Shown here piece after piece: positions 8,815 through 16,336 of a DNA stretch of 64,000 bases. The translations under genes and the position numbers were made by a program. Source of the DNA: Deltaproteobacteria bacterium (lineage in GTDB: Bacteria; Bdellovibrionota_B; Oligoflexia; Oligoflexales; Bog-1112); assembly GCA_016186945.1 (NCBI GenBank), contig JACPKR010000053.1, positions 1 to 64,000 on the forward strand, written 5' to 3'. A model generated the notes under the pieces. The model ran no database searches and was not told the DNA's origin. It saw only the letters and a program-made list of their open reading frames with translations. Numbering within the stretch: position 1 is the first letter of the stretch; the number at the start of each line of letters is the position of its first letter.

Positions 8815-9057
8815 TTAGGACTCGTGAGTGTGGTCGTGGTTGCTGTGGTCATGGGATTCCGGCAGATCAGTAGACCCAAATGTTTTTGGTTCAATCACCT
8901 GTCGCCCGCGATAAAAACCACATGAGGGACAAGCGGTGTGGGGAAGTTTGACCTCATTGCAGTTCGAGCAGAAGGATATACCCTTCGCCTTCAGTGCATG
9001 GTGTGAGCGTCTCATATCTCGTTTGGAAGCTGATGTTCGGTACTTAGGTACTGCCAT
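8815..9057 (-). CDS. rpmF: 50S ribosomal protein L32 with His/Asp-rich tail
   Basis: 80 residues. The N-terminus [19 protein letters not shown] is typical L32, and a Cys4 zinc ribbon (CSNC...CPSC) is intact. After the normal end a ~25-residue tail contains [12 protein letters not shown], rich in metal-binding His. L32 usually ends near residue 60. rpmF-fabD adjacency is a common variant of rpmF-plsX-fabHDG clusters. Confidence 0.95.
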   Translation of the reverse strand: MAVPKYRTSASKRDMRRSHHALKAKGISFCSNCNEVKLPHTACPSCGFYRGRQVIEPKTFGSTDLPESHDHSNHDHTHES

Positions 9058-9073
9058 GGTGCTTAATCCTAGT

Positions 9074-9122
9074 TAGGTTGGGTAACCTATGATGAATTAT
9101 CTTGCTAATCAGGGTACGTCAA
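9074..9122 (-). promoter_or_regulatory. Putative rpmF promoter and leader hairpin
   Basis: Minus strand: TTGACG (9122-9117), 15-bp spacer, GATAAT (9101-9096). Downstream in the leader, TAGGTT/AACCTA (9074-9089) forms a 6-bp stem with a 4-nt loop just before rpmF, a possible operator or leader structure. Weak spacing, so moderate confidence. Confidence 0.4.
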
Positions 9123-9180
9123 GGAAATGTTGCCTGGAAATACCGTTCTTAGGCTACCGCTGAAAGGGCGGGACTCTAAG

Positions 9181-9234
9181 GGATTTCATGGAGGAACCAG
9201 CTGCGCAGTTTCCTCCAAACCACCTCCTTGCCCC
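9181..9234 (+). repeat. Family A partial copy A2
   Basis: Core hairpin GGAGGAACC...TTTCCTCC and the adjoining CAAACCACCTCCTTGCCCC arm only; both termini are lost. It abuts the stop codon (9234-9236) of the minus-strand ATPase gene. Confidence 0.9.
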
Positions 9235-10382
9235 TAGATTAACTCCGCCAAAAACGACGCAACATCTCGAATCACAATTCCTTCCTTCGTTTGCAAGTTG
9301 CAATCCGGGATGTTCACAACCTGAACGGGATGAACTTTGGGAAAACGTTGAAAAAGATACTTCAAGTGAGAGGACGGTTTTTTTTCACCCATTTTGACTT
9401 CAACAAACATTTCCGGGTTGCCATCTCGAAGTACAACAAAATCGACCTCGCGTTTATCTGTATCACGGAAATATCGAAGTTCCATATCCCATCCCTCACT
9501 ATCCTGAATGAAATGGCACCATTTAAGAAGATGACACGCTACCAGGTTCTCCAGTCGAGCGCCGGGATCTGAAACCAAATTCCAGTCGAAGTGGTAGTGC
9601 TTGGCCTCTTTCTTAACTGCACGGATTCTTGGGCCACCAAAGGGATAAACGCGGAATAGACCATAAATCCTCTCCAATATATCAATCCAGCGACTCACTG
9701 TTTGATGGGCAACCTGTAAGTCTTCACGGAGAGCATTGATCGATAGGGGATTGCCTACAAGGTCCGGAAGTCGAAGAGCTAATCGCTCCACAAGAGCGAG
9801 TTCCGAAACGCTTTCCAGGGAGGTCAGTTCTTCGCGCACTAAGCGTGAGCGATACTCGCGACTCCATATCCGAGACTCGTGGTCGCTGGCTAAGACGTAT
9901 GGCTCGGGGAATCCCCCAAAACGGAACAAATTCTCAAATACCTCCCTTGGCGACTTAGAGAGAACCCTCGACAACTCTGCGACCGAAAACGGATGAAGGC
10001 GCAACATTCGATACCGGCCCTGAAGGCTATCGCCACCATAGCGATAGAAATCGAGCTTCGCACTTCCCGTCACCAAAACACTCTGCTGTCGCTTGGGGTC
10101 ATCCCATAGACTTTTCAAAATCGAGCGCCATCGCGAATATTTGTGGATCTCATCAAGGACCAGCATGTATTTCCCAGCCGGAAATTTTTCACCGAGAATT
10201 TGATTTCTGTGTTCTGTAACATCCCAGTTGAGATAGGTCCCAAGCTCCCCCATTTTCTGATTCTTGCTAAGTAGTCTCTGGGCCAGAGTCGTTTTCCCAC
10301 ATTGACGAGGACCACTTACAAACACCATCTTACGGTGAATATTTTTCTCAACAATTTCCTCAAGATATCTTGAAACATCCAC
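9234..10382 (-). CDS. ATP-binding protein, AAA_14/DUF4143 family
   Basis: 382 residues. Walker A GPRQCGKT (~24-31), Walker B LVLDEIHK (~92-99), a sensor-like LVTGSAKLD, and LQGRYRMLRLHPFS, a hallmark of the family. The C-terminal half carries a winged-helix region and a DUF4143/nuclease-like segment (ELRYFRDTDKREVDFVV...FVEVKMGEKK). Such proteins are widespread, mobile and of uncertain function, sometimes proposed as defence or toxin-antitoxin-related. It stands alone between repeat A2 and rpsB. Confidence 0.85.
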   Translation of the reverse strand: MDVSRYLEEIVEKNIHRKMVFVSGPRQCGKTTLAQRLLSKNQKMGELGTYLNWDVTEHRNQILGEKFPAGKYMLVLDEIHKYSRWRSILKSLWDDPKRQQSVLVTGSAKLDFYRYGGDSLQGRYRMLRLHPFSVAELSRVLSKSPREVFENLFRFGGFPEPYVLASDHESRIWSREYRSRLVREELTSLESVSELALVERLALRLPDLVGNPLSINALREDLQVAHQTVSRWIDILERIYGLFRVYPFGGPRIRAVKKEAKHYHFDWNLVSDPGARLENLVACHLLKWCHFIQDSEGWDMELRYFRDTDKREVDFVVLRDGNPEMFVEVKMGEKKPSSHLKYLFQRFPKVHPVQVVNIPDCNLQTKEGIVIRDVASFLAELI

Positions 10383-10644
10383 TTTTTAAACCAAGGATAA
10401 TTTTACTCATGAGTAATTTTAACAATAGTCCAAAATGTTGGCAATACCCAGGTTGTAGAAGGATTCATGCGTTAGCGCCGCTTGGGGCAAACGCAATTAA
10501 GGGAGTTTATCCTAGCATTGGGGACGTTTTCCAAGTATTTAAGGACCTTCAGCAAATCAAGGCAGGTTCCCGGACAAAGGGTGTGTTTCCAAGGAGGCAT
10601 CAACGGGAGCTGAATGTTTAACCTTTTGAAATCACGAGGAAATC

Positions 10645-11427
10645 ATGACAGTAAAAATCGGAATGAAGGAGCTTCTCGATGCTGGAGCTCACTATGGTCA
10701 CCAGTGTCGCCGTTGGAATCCCCGCATGCGCCCCTACATCTTCGGCGAGCGAAACGGAATTCACATTATCGACCTACAGAAAACGGTCCGCTGTTTCAAG
10801 ACAGCGACGGAATTCGTGGAGGGGGTTACCGCCAAGGGTGGGCACGTATTGTTTGTCGGAACGAAGCGCCAGGCCCGCGATACCGTAGCTGAGCAGGCGA
10901 AACGTTGCGGCATGTACTACATCAACTTCCGCTGGCTGGGAGGCACGCTGACGAACTACCCCACGATCCGGCAAAGTATCCACCGTCTCCGTAAGTTGGA
11001 AAAAATGTCAACTGACGGAACTTACGAAAAACTGACGAAAAAGGAAGTTCTCAACTTGGAGCGCCAACGCGAAAAGCTGGAGCGTAACCTCGGCGGGATC
11101 AAAGACATGCCTGGTCTACCCAAGATCATCTTTGTGACAGACGCGCACAAAGAACGCATCGCTGTCGAAGAAGGACAAAAGCTAGGCATCTCAATTGTTG
11201 CCATTACCGACACCAACGCTGATCCAAGCGGGATTGACTACGTCATTCCAGGGAACGACGACAGCCTGAAGTCCTTGCAAATGTTCATAGAGGGTGTTGC
11301 GGAAGCTTGCCTGCAAGGTAAGACGCAATACAAAGGGGCTGAGGAAGAAAAGCCTGCCTTCGAAACAAAGGAAGGAACCATCTACGACAAGGAAGGACAT
11401 TCGGTTAAAGTAGTTAAGAAAAAATAA
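10645..11427 (+). CDS. rpsB: 30S ribosomal protein S2
   Basis: 260 residues. MKELLDAGAHYGHQ, RWNPRMRPYIFGERNG and FRWLGGTLTN are diagnostic S2 blocks. GAGGAAA upstream serves as the ribosome-binding site. First gene of the conserved rpsB-tsf-pyrH-frr order. The 262 bp upstream of it (10383-10644) hold no gene or promoter I can support. Confidence 0.98.
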   Translation: MTVKIGMKELLDAGAHYGHQCRRWNPRMRPYIFGERNGIHIIDLQKTVRCFKTATEFVEGVTAKGGHVLFVGTKRQARDTVAEQAKRCGMYYINFRWLGGTLTNYPTIRQSIHRLRKLEKMSTDGTYEKLTKKEVLNLERQREKLERNLGGIKDMPGLPKIIFVTDAHKERIAVEEGQKLGISIVAITDTNADPSGIDYVIPGNDDSLKSLQMFIEGVAEACLQGKTQYKGAEEEKPAFETKEGTIYDKEGHSVKVVKKK

Positions 11428-11429
11428 GG

Positions 11430-11540
11430 TATAGTATTTGGGAAAAGAATTTGTGGAGAGGACCTTTTTTGAAAAAAAGTTCCCCTCCACGCCTCCCCCC
11501 AAAAAACTTTAAATACTGAAGTTTTTGAAAAGGGGGAAAA
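11430..11540 (+). repeat. Family B copy B2 in the rpsB-tsf spacer
   Basis: Starts TATAGTATT (11430-11438), runs through the GTGGAGAGGAC...TCCCCTCCAC hairpin (about 11453-11491) and the C-rich arm, and stops after GAAGTTTTTGAAAAGGGGG. The right terminus is missing. It ends just before the tsf ribosome-binding site, so the tsf leader RNA will carry the hairpin. Confidence 0.85.
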
Positions 11541-11559
11541 AATAAGGAGTACATCTGAG

Positions 11560-12456
11560 ATGACTATAACAGCAGCTCAAGTAAAAACACTTCGTGAAGC
11601 TACGGGTGTCGGCATGATGGAGTGTAAAAAAGCATTGGAAGATGCCAACGGCGACCAAGGCAAAGCCACGAAGATTCTTCGTGAGCGTGGGCTTGCGAAA
11701 GCAGCCAAGAAATCAGGCCGTTCAGCAGCGGAGGGTGTCGTCAGCTTCCGAATCAGCAGAAACGGTAAAGAAGCTGCCATGATTGAGATCAATTGCGAAA
11801 CAGATTTCGCAGGGAAAAACGAGACGTTCCGCAAACTTGCTGATGAACTTGCTCAGTTGGTTCTTGAGGCCAAAGCGATGAACGCTCAGACGATTCAAGA
11901 TCGCAAACTTCCCAGTGGGCACACGGTGAAGGAAGCTTTGCAGAATCTTGTCTCCACGATTGGTGAAAACATTCAACTGCGACGCGTGAGTTATTTGAAC
12001 GCGGCCGATGGTTTTATTGTTGGTTACAATCATATGCAGGGGAAGATTGGAAGTCTTATTTTGTTCTCCGGCCAGGAGGACGAAAAGGCTCGGGACTTAG
12101 GTGGAGACCTCGCCATGCATGTCGCTGCGTCCGCCCCTCGTTTCTTCGACCGAGAGGAAGTAAGTGCAGGTGAGTTGGAAGAAGAAAAGGAGATCATCAA
12201 AAAACGACTTGCTGCTGAGGGTAAGCCGGAAAACATGATCGAAAAAATCGCGATGGGGCAGGTGAACAAGTTTTACTCGGAAACTTGTTTCCTCGATCAA
12301 CCGTTCGTGAAAGAACCAAAACTTTCAGTAAAACAACACATCGAGAGAAGCGGAGCAAGCGCCCGACCTAGGAAATTTGTGAGGTTCCAACTAGGAGAAG
12401 GTGTCGAAGTTTCCAAAGGCAAGTTCCAACAAGAGGTTGCAGAACTAGCTCGCTAA
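11560..12456 (+). CDS. tsf: Translation elongation factor Ts
   Basis: 298 residues. The N-terminal UBA-like domain with LREATGVGMMECKKAL and the ETDFAGKN...F box are diagnostic. EF-Ts recharges EF-Tu with GTP. AAGGAGT lies about 11 nt upstream of the ATG. A family B hairpin element separates it from rpsB and a terminator follows it, so its expression may be partly uncoupled from its neighbours. Confidence 0.98.
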   Translation: MTITAAQVKTLREATGVGMMECKKALEDANGDQGKATKILRERGLAKAAKKSGRSAAEGVVSFRISRNGKEAAMIEINCETDFAGKNETFRKLADELAQLVLEAKAMNAQTIQDRKLPSGHTVKEALQNLVSTIGENIQLRRVSYLNAADGFIVGYNHMQGKIGSLILFSGQEDEKARDLGGDLAMHVAASAPRFFDREEVSAGELEEEKEIIKKRLAAEGKPENMIEKIAMGQVNKFYSETCFLDQPFVKEPKLSVKQHIERSGASARPRKFVRFQLGEGVEVSKGKFQQEVAELAR

Positions 12457-12461
12457 AACAC

Positions 12462-12491
12462 AAGCCCTGGGAACCCCCGGGGCTTTTTTTT
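12462..12491 (+). terminator. Rho-independent terminator after tsf
   Basis: Ten-base-pair stem AAGCCCTGGG/CCCGGGGCTT (one U-G pair) with AACC loop, followed by eight T. The pyrH ribosome-binding site TGAGGAAA begins directly at the end of the T tract, so pyrH needs read-through or an internal promoter not obvious to me. Confidence 0.9.
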
Positions 12492-12505
12492 GAGGAAACT
12501 TTACC

Positions 12506-13225
12506 GTGTCCAATGAGAAAGAAGTCAAACGTGTGCTTCTGAAACTCTCTGGTGAAATGTTGGGGGGGGAAGACCGTTATGGAATCAATACGAACGCAAC
12601 TGAGCTGGTCGCGGGCGAAATCGCTGACCTGCATAACAAAGGTTATGAGGTTGGAGTGGTAATTGGAGGCGGGAATATCTTCCGTGGTTCCTCAGCCAAA
12701 GATTTTGGCATCGAACGTTCTGCTGCGGATTACATGGGGATGCTAGCCACCTGCATCAACGGCCTTGCCCTTCAAGCCATTCTTGAAAATCATTACCAGA
12801 TCAACACTCGCGTGATGACCGCCATCCATATGCCGGAACTCGCGGAGCCGTATATCCGACGCAAAGCTGTCAAGCACCTTGATTCACACCGTGTCGTCAT
12901 CTTCGCTGGCGGTACCGGTAACCCCTACTTTACAACAGACACGGCCGCTAGTCTTCGAGCGTTGGAAGTAGGCTGTGATATTATTTTGAAAGCAACCAAG
13001 GTGGATGGCATCTATAGTGGTGACCCGGAAAAAGATGCGGGGGCTAAAAAGTTCTTCTCGCTCTCTTATTTGGAAGTCCTGTCCAAGCAGTTGAAGGTTA
13101 TGGATGCAACAGCCATTACCATGTGCATGGATGCAAAATTGCCCATTAAGGTCTTTAAACTCGATCGCAAGGGTTGTGTGTATAAGGCTTTGACGGAAAG
13201 TTCAGTGGGAACTTTAGTAAAATAG
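12506..13225 (+). CDS. pyrH: UMP kinase
   Basis: 239 residues beginning with GTG at 12506, preceded by TGAGGAAA (12491-12498). KRVLLKLSGEML, VIGGGNIFRG and TTDTAASLRA are diagnostic for the hexameric bacterial amino-acid-kinase-fold UMP kinase, which makes UDP. It lies 14 bp before frr. Confidence 0.97.
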   Translation: MSNEKEVKRVLLKLSGEMLGGEDRYGINTNATELVAGEIADLHNKGYEVGVVIGGGNIFRGSSAKDFGIERSAADYMGMLATCINGLALQAILENHYQINTRVMTAIHMPELAEPYIRRKAVKHLDSHRVVIFAGGTGNPYFTTDTAASLRALEVGCDIILKATKVDGIYSGDPEKDAGAKKFFSLSYLEVLSKQLKVMDATAITMCMDAKLPIKVFKLDRKGCVYKALTESSVGTLVK

Positions 13226-13238
13226 ATAGGGAGAACCT

Positions 13239-13793
13239 ATGAATAAGCTAGTCAGCAGTTGTGATGAAAGTATGAAGAAGCGTGTTGAAACACTCGATAA
13301 AGAGTTGGGTCGTGTCCGGACAGGAAGAGCGACGGTTGCTCTCTTGGACGGTATTCGAGTGAATTACTATGGAACCCCTACGCCGCTCAACCAGATCGCC
13401 TCTCTTTCTACACCAGATGCGAGGACGGTTGTGGTCGCACCTTATGAGAAAAAACTGTTGGGTGAAATCGAGAAAGCGATTCAAATCGCTGACGTTGGGA
13501 TTCAGCCGAACAACGATGGTAATGTCATCCGCCTACCGGTCCCACCTTTAAATGAAGAAAGGCGGAAGGAGATTGCAAAGACAGTCAATAAGATAGGGGA
13601 AGATTCAAAAGTAAGTATTCGTAAGATCCGCCAAGACTTCAACACTCAGATTAAAAAGTTGGAGAAAGACAAGGAAATAGCCGAGGACGATTCCCATCGT
13701 CTGCAAAAGGAAGTTCAAACCGCAACGGATCAATTCATCAGCATGATTGATGGAAAAATTGAAAAGAAGAAGAAGGAAGTTCTGACGATGTAG
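13239..13793 (+). CDS. frr: Ribosome recycling factor
   Basis: 184 residues, full length. RTGRATVALLDGIRVNYYGTPTPL and the helical C-terminus with IRKIRQDFN are diagnostic. With EF-G it splits the post-termination ribosome. GGGAGAAC precedes the ATG. The uppS/cdsA genes that often follow are replaced by repeat A3 and a convergent regulator. Confidence 0.97.
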   Translation: MNKLVSSCDESMKKRVETLDKELGRVRTGRATVALLDGIRVNYYGTPTPLNQIASLSTPDARTVVVAPYEKKLLGEIEKAIQIADVGIQPNNDGNVIRLPVPPLNEERRKEIAKTVNKIGEDSKVSIRKIRQDFNTQIKKLEKDKEIAEDDSHRLQKEVQTATDQFISMIDGKIEKKKKEVLTM

Positions 13794-13800
13794 CTCGCTT

Positions 13801-13847
13801 TCTTGGAGGAACCAGCTGCGCAGTTTCCTCCCAACCACCTCCTTGCC
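13801..13847 (+). repeat. Family A partial copy A3
   Basis: Core hairpin and CAACCACCTCCTTGCC arm without termini, between convergent frr and the sigma54 activator gene. Confidence 0.88.
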
Positions 13848-13856
13848 ACGAAGGAT

Positions 13857-14996
13857 CTATGGGGAAATATTTCTCTTCTTGATTTTTTCAACCAGCGTCG
13901 TTCGGTTCATTCCCAAAAGTTTGGACGCCTGATTTTTATTATTATTTGTGCGTTGGAGGGCTTGGAGAATGAGGTTATTTTCCAGCGACTCGATATATTC
14001 GTTAAGGTTCAGTCCCATCTTAGGCAGTTGGGCAGAAGCCCCTGCACGATAGATTTCCGACGATGGAGGGGCAAGTGCGGGCATTTCATCAGCGGGTCGC
14101 GGTTCGAGGTCTTTTGCTTGCACAAATTCTGGGGGCAGATCATCCTTTCCGATCCGTCCCCCGGGGTGGGTTAGGACGAGGCGTTCTACCAGGTTTTGCA
14201 GTTGCCTGACGTTCCCTGGCCATGAATAGGAACGCAGGGTTTCTAACGCCTGGGGGTCGAACCAGCACGAGGTTTCCGGTAAATGCAAGCGATTCATTTG
14301 CTCACAGAAGTGTTCTAGCAGAAGTTCGACGTCACCTGCGCGTGCCCTCAGCGGGGGAAGTTCAACAGGCAATACATTGAGTCTGTAGTACAGGTCTAGG
14401 CGAAATGAATTGTCTTTTACTGCCTGCTCAAGGTCTTTGTTAGTTGCTGCGATGATGCGGACGTCCACATGTTTGACGGTGTGACTTCCCACGGAGGAGT
14501 ATTGTTTTTCCTGAAGGACGCGGAGCAGCTTGGATTGAAGGCGAGGGGTCATATCGCCAATTTCGTCGAGAAAGATCGTGCCTCCTTCGGCAGCACCGAA
14601 GTGACCTATACGTTTTCTATCTGCGCCGGTGAATGCTCCTTTTTCGTGGCCAAACAGTTCGGCTTCCAGAAGTTCTTCCGGGATGGCGCTACAGTTTATG
14701 GCGACAAAGCACTTGTAGCGCCTTTCAGACAGGCGATGTATAGCAGATGCGATCAGCTCTTTGCCTGTGCCACTTTCTCCGAGAATGAGGACGGAGCTGG
14801 GGGAGCGAGCTACTTTGGCAACCAATCTTAAGGCATGGGTGAGAGTGGGACTCCGACCAGCGATTTCGGGAAAGAGTTCCCGGTAATTCTCTTCTCCGGC
14901 GCATTTGGGGCCCAGCAACTTGCTCTGGATCAAGGCGGGATCATGATCTTGGGAATTACCGTTACCAGTACCCATGCTTGATGTTCCCCTGAGCAA
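13857..14996 (-). CDS. Sigma54-dependent transcription activator without receiver domain
   Basis: 379 residues. AAA+ domain with Walker A GESGTGKE (~73-80), the sigma54-contact loop GAFTGA (120-125) and Walker B IFLDEIGD; the C-terminal Fis-type helix-turn-helix (~335-379) ends ASKLLGMNRTTLVEKIKK. Only ~45 residues precede the AAA+ domain, so there is no phosphoreceiver or GAF sensor; activity must be controlled in trans or by expression, as in PspF-like activators. Met8 is an alternative start. It is divergent from the exopolysaccharide genes, whose upstream region has a sigma54-like site. Confidence 0.93.
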   Translation of the reverse strand: MLRGTSSMGTGNGNSQDHDPALIQSKLLGPKCAGEENYRELFPEIAGRSPTLTHALRLVAKVARSPSSVLILGESGTGKELIASAIHRLSERRYKCFVAINCSAIPEELLEAELFGHEKGAFTGADRKRIGHFGAAEGGTIFLDEIGDMTPRLQSKLLRVLQEKQYSSVGSHTVKHVDVRIIAATNKDLEQAVKDNSFRLDLYYRLNVLPVELPPLRARAGDVELLLEHFCEQMNRLHLPETSCWFDPQALETLRSYSWPGNVRQLQNLVERLVLTHPGGRIGKDDLPPEFVQAKDLEPRPADEMPALAPPSSEIYRAGASAQLPKMGLNLNEYIESLENNLILQALQRTNNNKNQASKLLGMNRTTLVEKIKKRNISP

Positions 14997-15143
14997 CGTT
15001 TGTGGTTACATTTAATAGAAAACTGGTTGAGCAGTGAATTTCTGTATGTCGAATTATTGTAATTTTCTTTGCGGCTTCATCTATAATCATAGCCTATCTG
15101 TTGTTTTTAGCGCAAATCACGACTGAGCAGATTTCGGTATGTT

Positions 15144-15160
15144 TGGGGCATTTGTTGCTT
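15144..15160 (+). promoter_or_regulatory. Candidate sigma54 (-24/-12) promoter
   Basis: TGGGGCA-TTTG-TTGCT against consensus TGGCACG-N4-TTGCW: the essential GG and GC are 10 bp apart, with three mismatches. Transcription would start near 15170 and read the glycosyltransferase gene. The adjacent divergent gene encodes a sigma54 activator. Confidence 0.45.
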
Positions 15161-15239
15161 AAAGAATTGTAGTGAGTGGCAAATTTGAGAAAACTAACGC
15201 TTCTCTAAAATATGGCACTAGGAAAAGAAAGGTAGAGCA

Positions 15240-16334
15240 GTGCGAGTTGCCATTGTTCATGACTGGTTGGTAAGTTATCGAGGTGGAGAAAAGGTCCTTG
15301 ATTGCATTTCTCGATTGTTTCCATCCGCACCGATTTATACTTTGTTTTATGACCCTCAATCGCTTCCGGCGCATTTCCAGAAAAAAGACATCCGTTTTCC
15401 GAAATTCCTAAACAGGTTTCGCAGGCTACGTAAGTTGCTTTTGCCAATTTTGCCTAGTGTTGTTGAGTCGATTGATCTTAAAGACTACGACCTTGTTTTG
15501 TCTACATCGTCGTGTGTAGTAAAAGGGGTGATTCCTGGCGGGAAGGCGAAGCATATCTGTTACATCCATTCTCCCATGCGTTACATTTGGGATCAGAGAA
15601 AGGAGTACTTAGGTTCGTGGATGAGAGTCCCTCTTGTTTCAAAGGTGATCCGCTGCTTGATTTTACGTCTACGTGCCTGGGACATTCTAAGCTCGCGAAG
15701 AGTCGATTACTTCATTGCAAATTCCAGTTTTGTGCAAAACAGGGTCCGAAAGTACTATAAACGCGAGTCTGAGCTTATTTATCCGCCGGTGGATATTGCT
15801 GCGTTTCGCTCGCGTTGTGGCACTGTAGGCAAGGGAGGCAATTATTTCCTCGTAGCGGGTGCCTTTGTCGCTTACAAACGTTTCGACCTCGCGATAGACG
15901 CTTGCAACCGTTTGAAGGTCAACCTCGTGGTCGCAGGAGCGGGACCCAAGGAAGCAGCTTTACGTAAGATTGCAGGACCGACTGTGCAATTTATGATTCG
16001 GCCTGCGGATGAAAAACTTCGCGATCTGATGGCTGGGGCAAAAGCCTTTCTCTTTCCTGGAGTTGAAGACTTCGGGATCATTGCCGTCGAAGCTATGGCA
16101 GCGGGAACTCCCGTCATCGCTTTTGAGAAAGGGGGAGCATGTGATTTCATAGTCCCAGGACAGAATGGAATCTTCTTCAAGAAACAGAAGGCCGAGTCGT
16201 TGATGGCAGCCCTTCAGTCTTTTTCGACAGCAAGCTTCGACCCAAAGGGGGTGTCGCGAACAGTAGAAAAGTTTTCCGAAGCACGATTTATGGATCAGTT
16301 CAGAGATTTGGTTACAAGAACCGTGGGAGTTTAA
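15240..16334 (+). CDS. Glycosyltransferase family 4 (WbaZ-like)
   Basis: 364 residues; GTG start with AAAGG seven bases upstream. N-terminal VAIVHDWLVSYRGGEKVL, then CYIHSPMRYIWD, and the C-terminal donor-binding region with EDFGIIAVEAMAAGTPVIAFEKGGACD, where the ExxxxxxxE pattern of retaining GT-B enzymes is clear. Close in style to O-antigen/EPS mannosyltransferases of the WbaZ group. The next gene starts two bases after its stop, so the two form an exopolysaccharide or O-antigen unit. Sugar specificity cannot be read. Confidence 0.9.
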   Translation: MRVAIVHDWLVSYRGGEKVLDCISRLFPSAPIYTLFYDPQSLPAHFQKKDIRFPKFLNRFRRLRKLLLPILPSVVESIDLKDYDLVLSTSSCVVKGVIPGGKAKHICYIHSPMRYIWDQRKEYLGSWMRVPLVSKVIRCLILRLRAWDILSSRRVDYFIANSSFVQNRVRKYYKRESELIYPPVDIAAFRSRCGTVGKGGNYFLVAGAFVAYKRFDLAIDACNRLKVNLVVAGAGPKEAALRKIAGPTVQFMIRPADEKLRDLMAGAKAFLFPGVEDFGIIAVEAMAAGTPVIAFEKGGACDFIVPGQNGIFFKKQKAESLMAALQSFSTASFDPKGVSRTVEKFSEARFMDQFRDLVTRTVGV

Positions 16335-16336
16335 AC

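Noticed and set aside
10370-10621. 83-residue frame upstream of rpsB
   Set aside because: Overlaps the 5' end of the antisense ATPase gene, no ribosome-binding site, unlikely composition.
13857-14996. NtrC-type two-component regulator
   Set aside because: There is no receiver domain before the AAA+ domain, so it is not a phosphorelay regulator by sequence.
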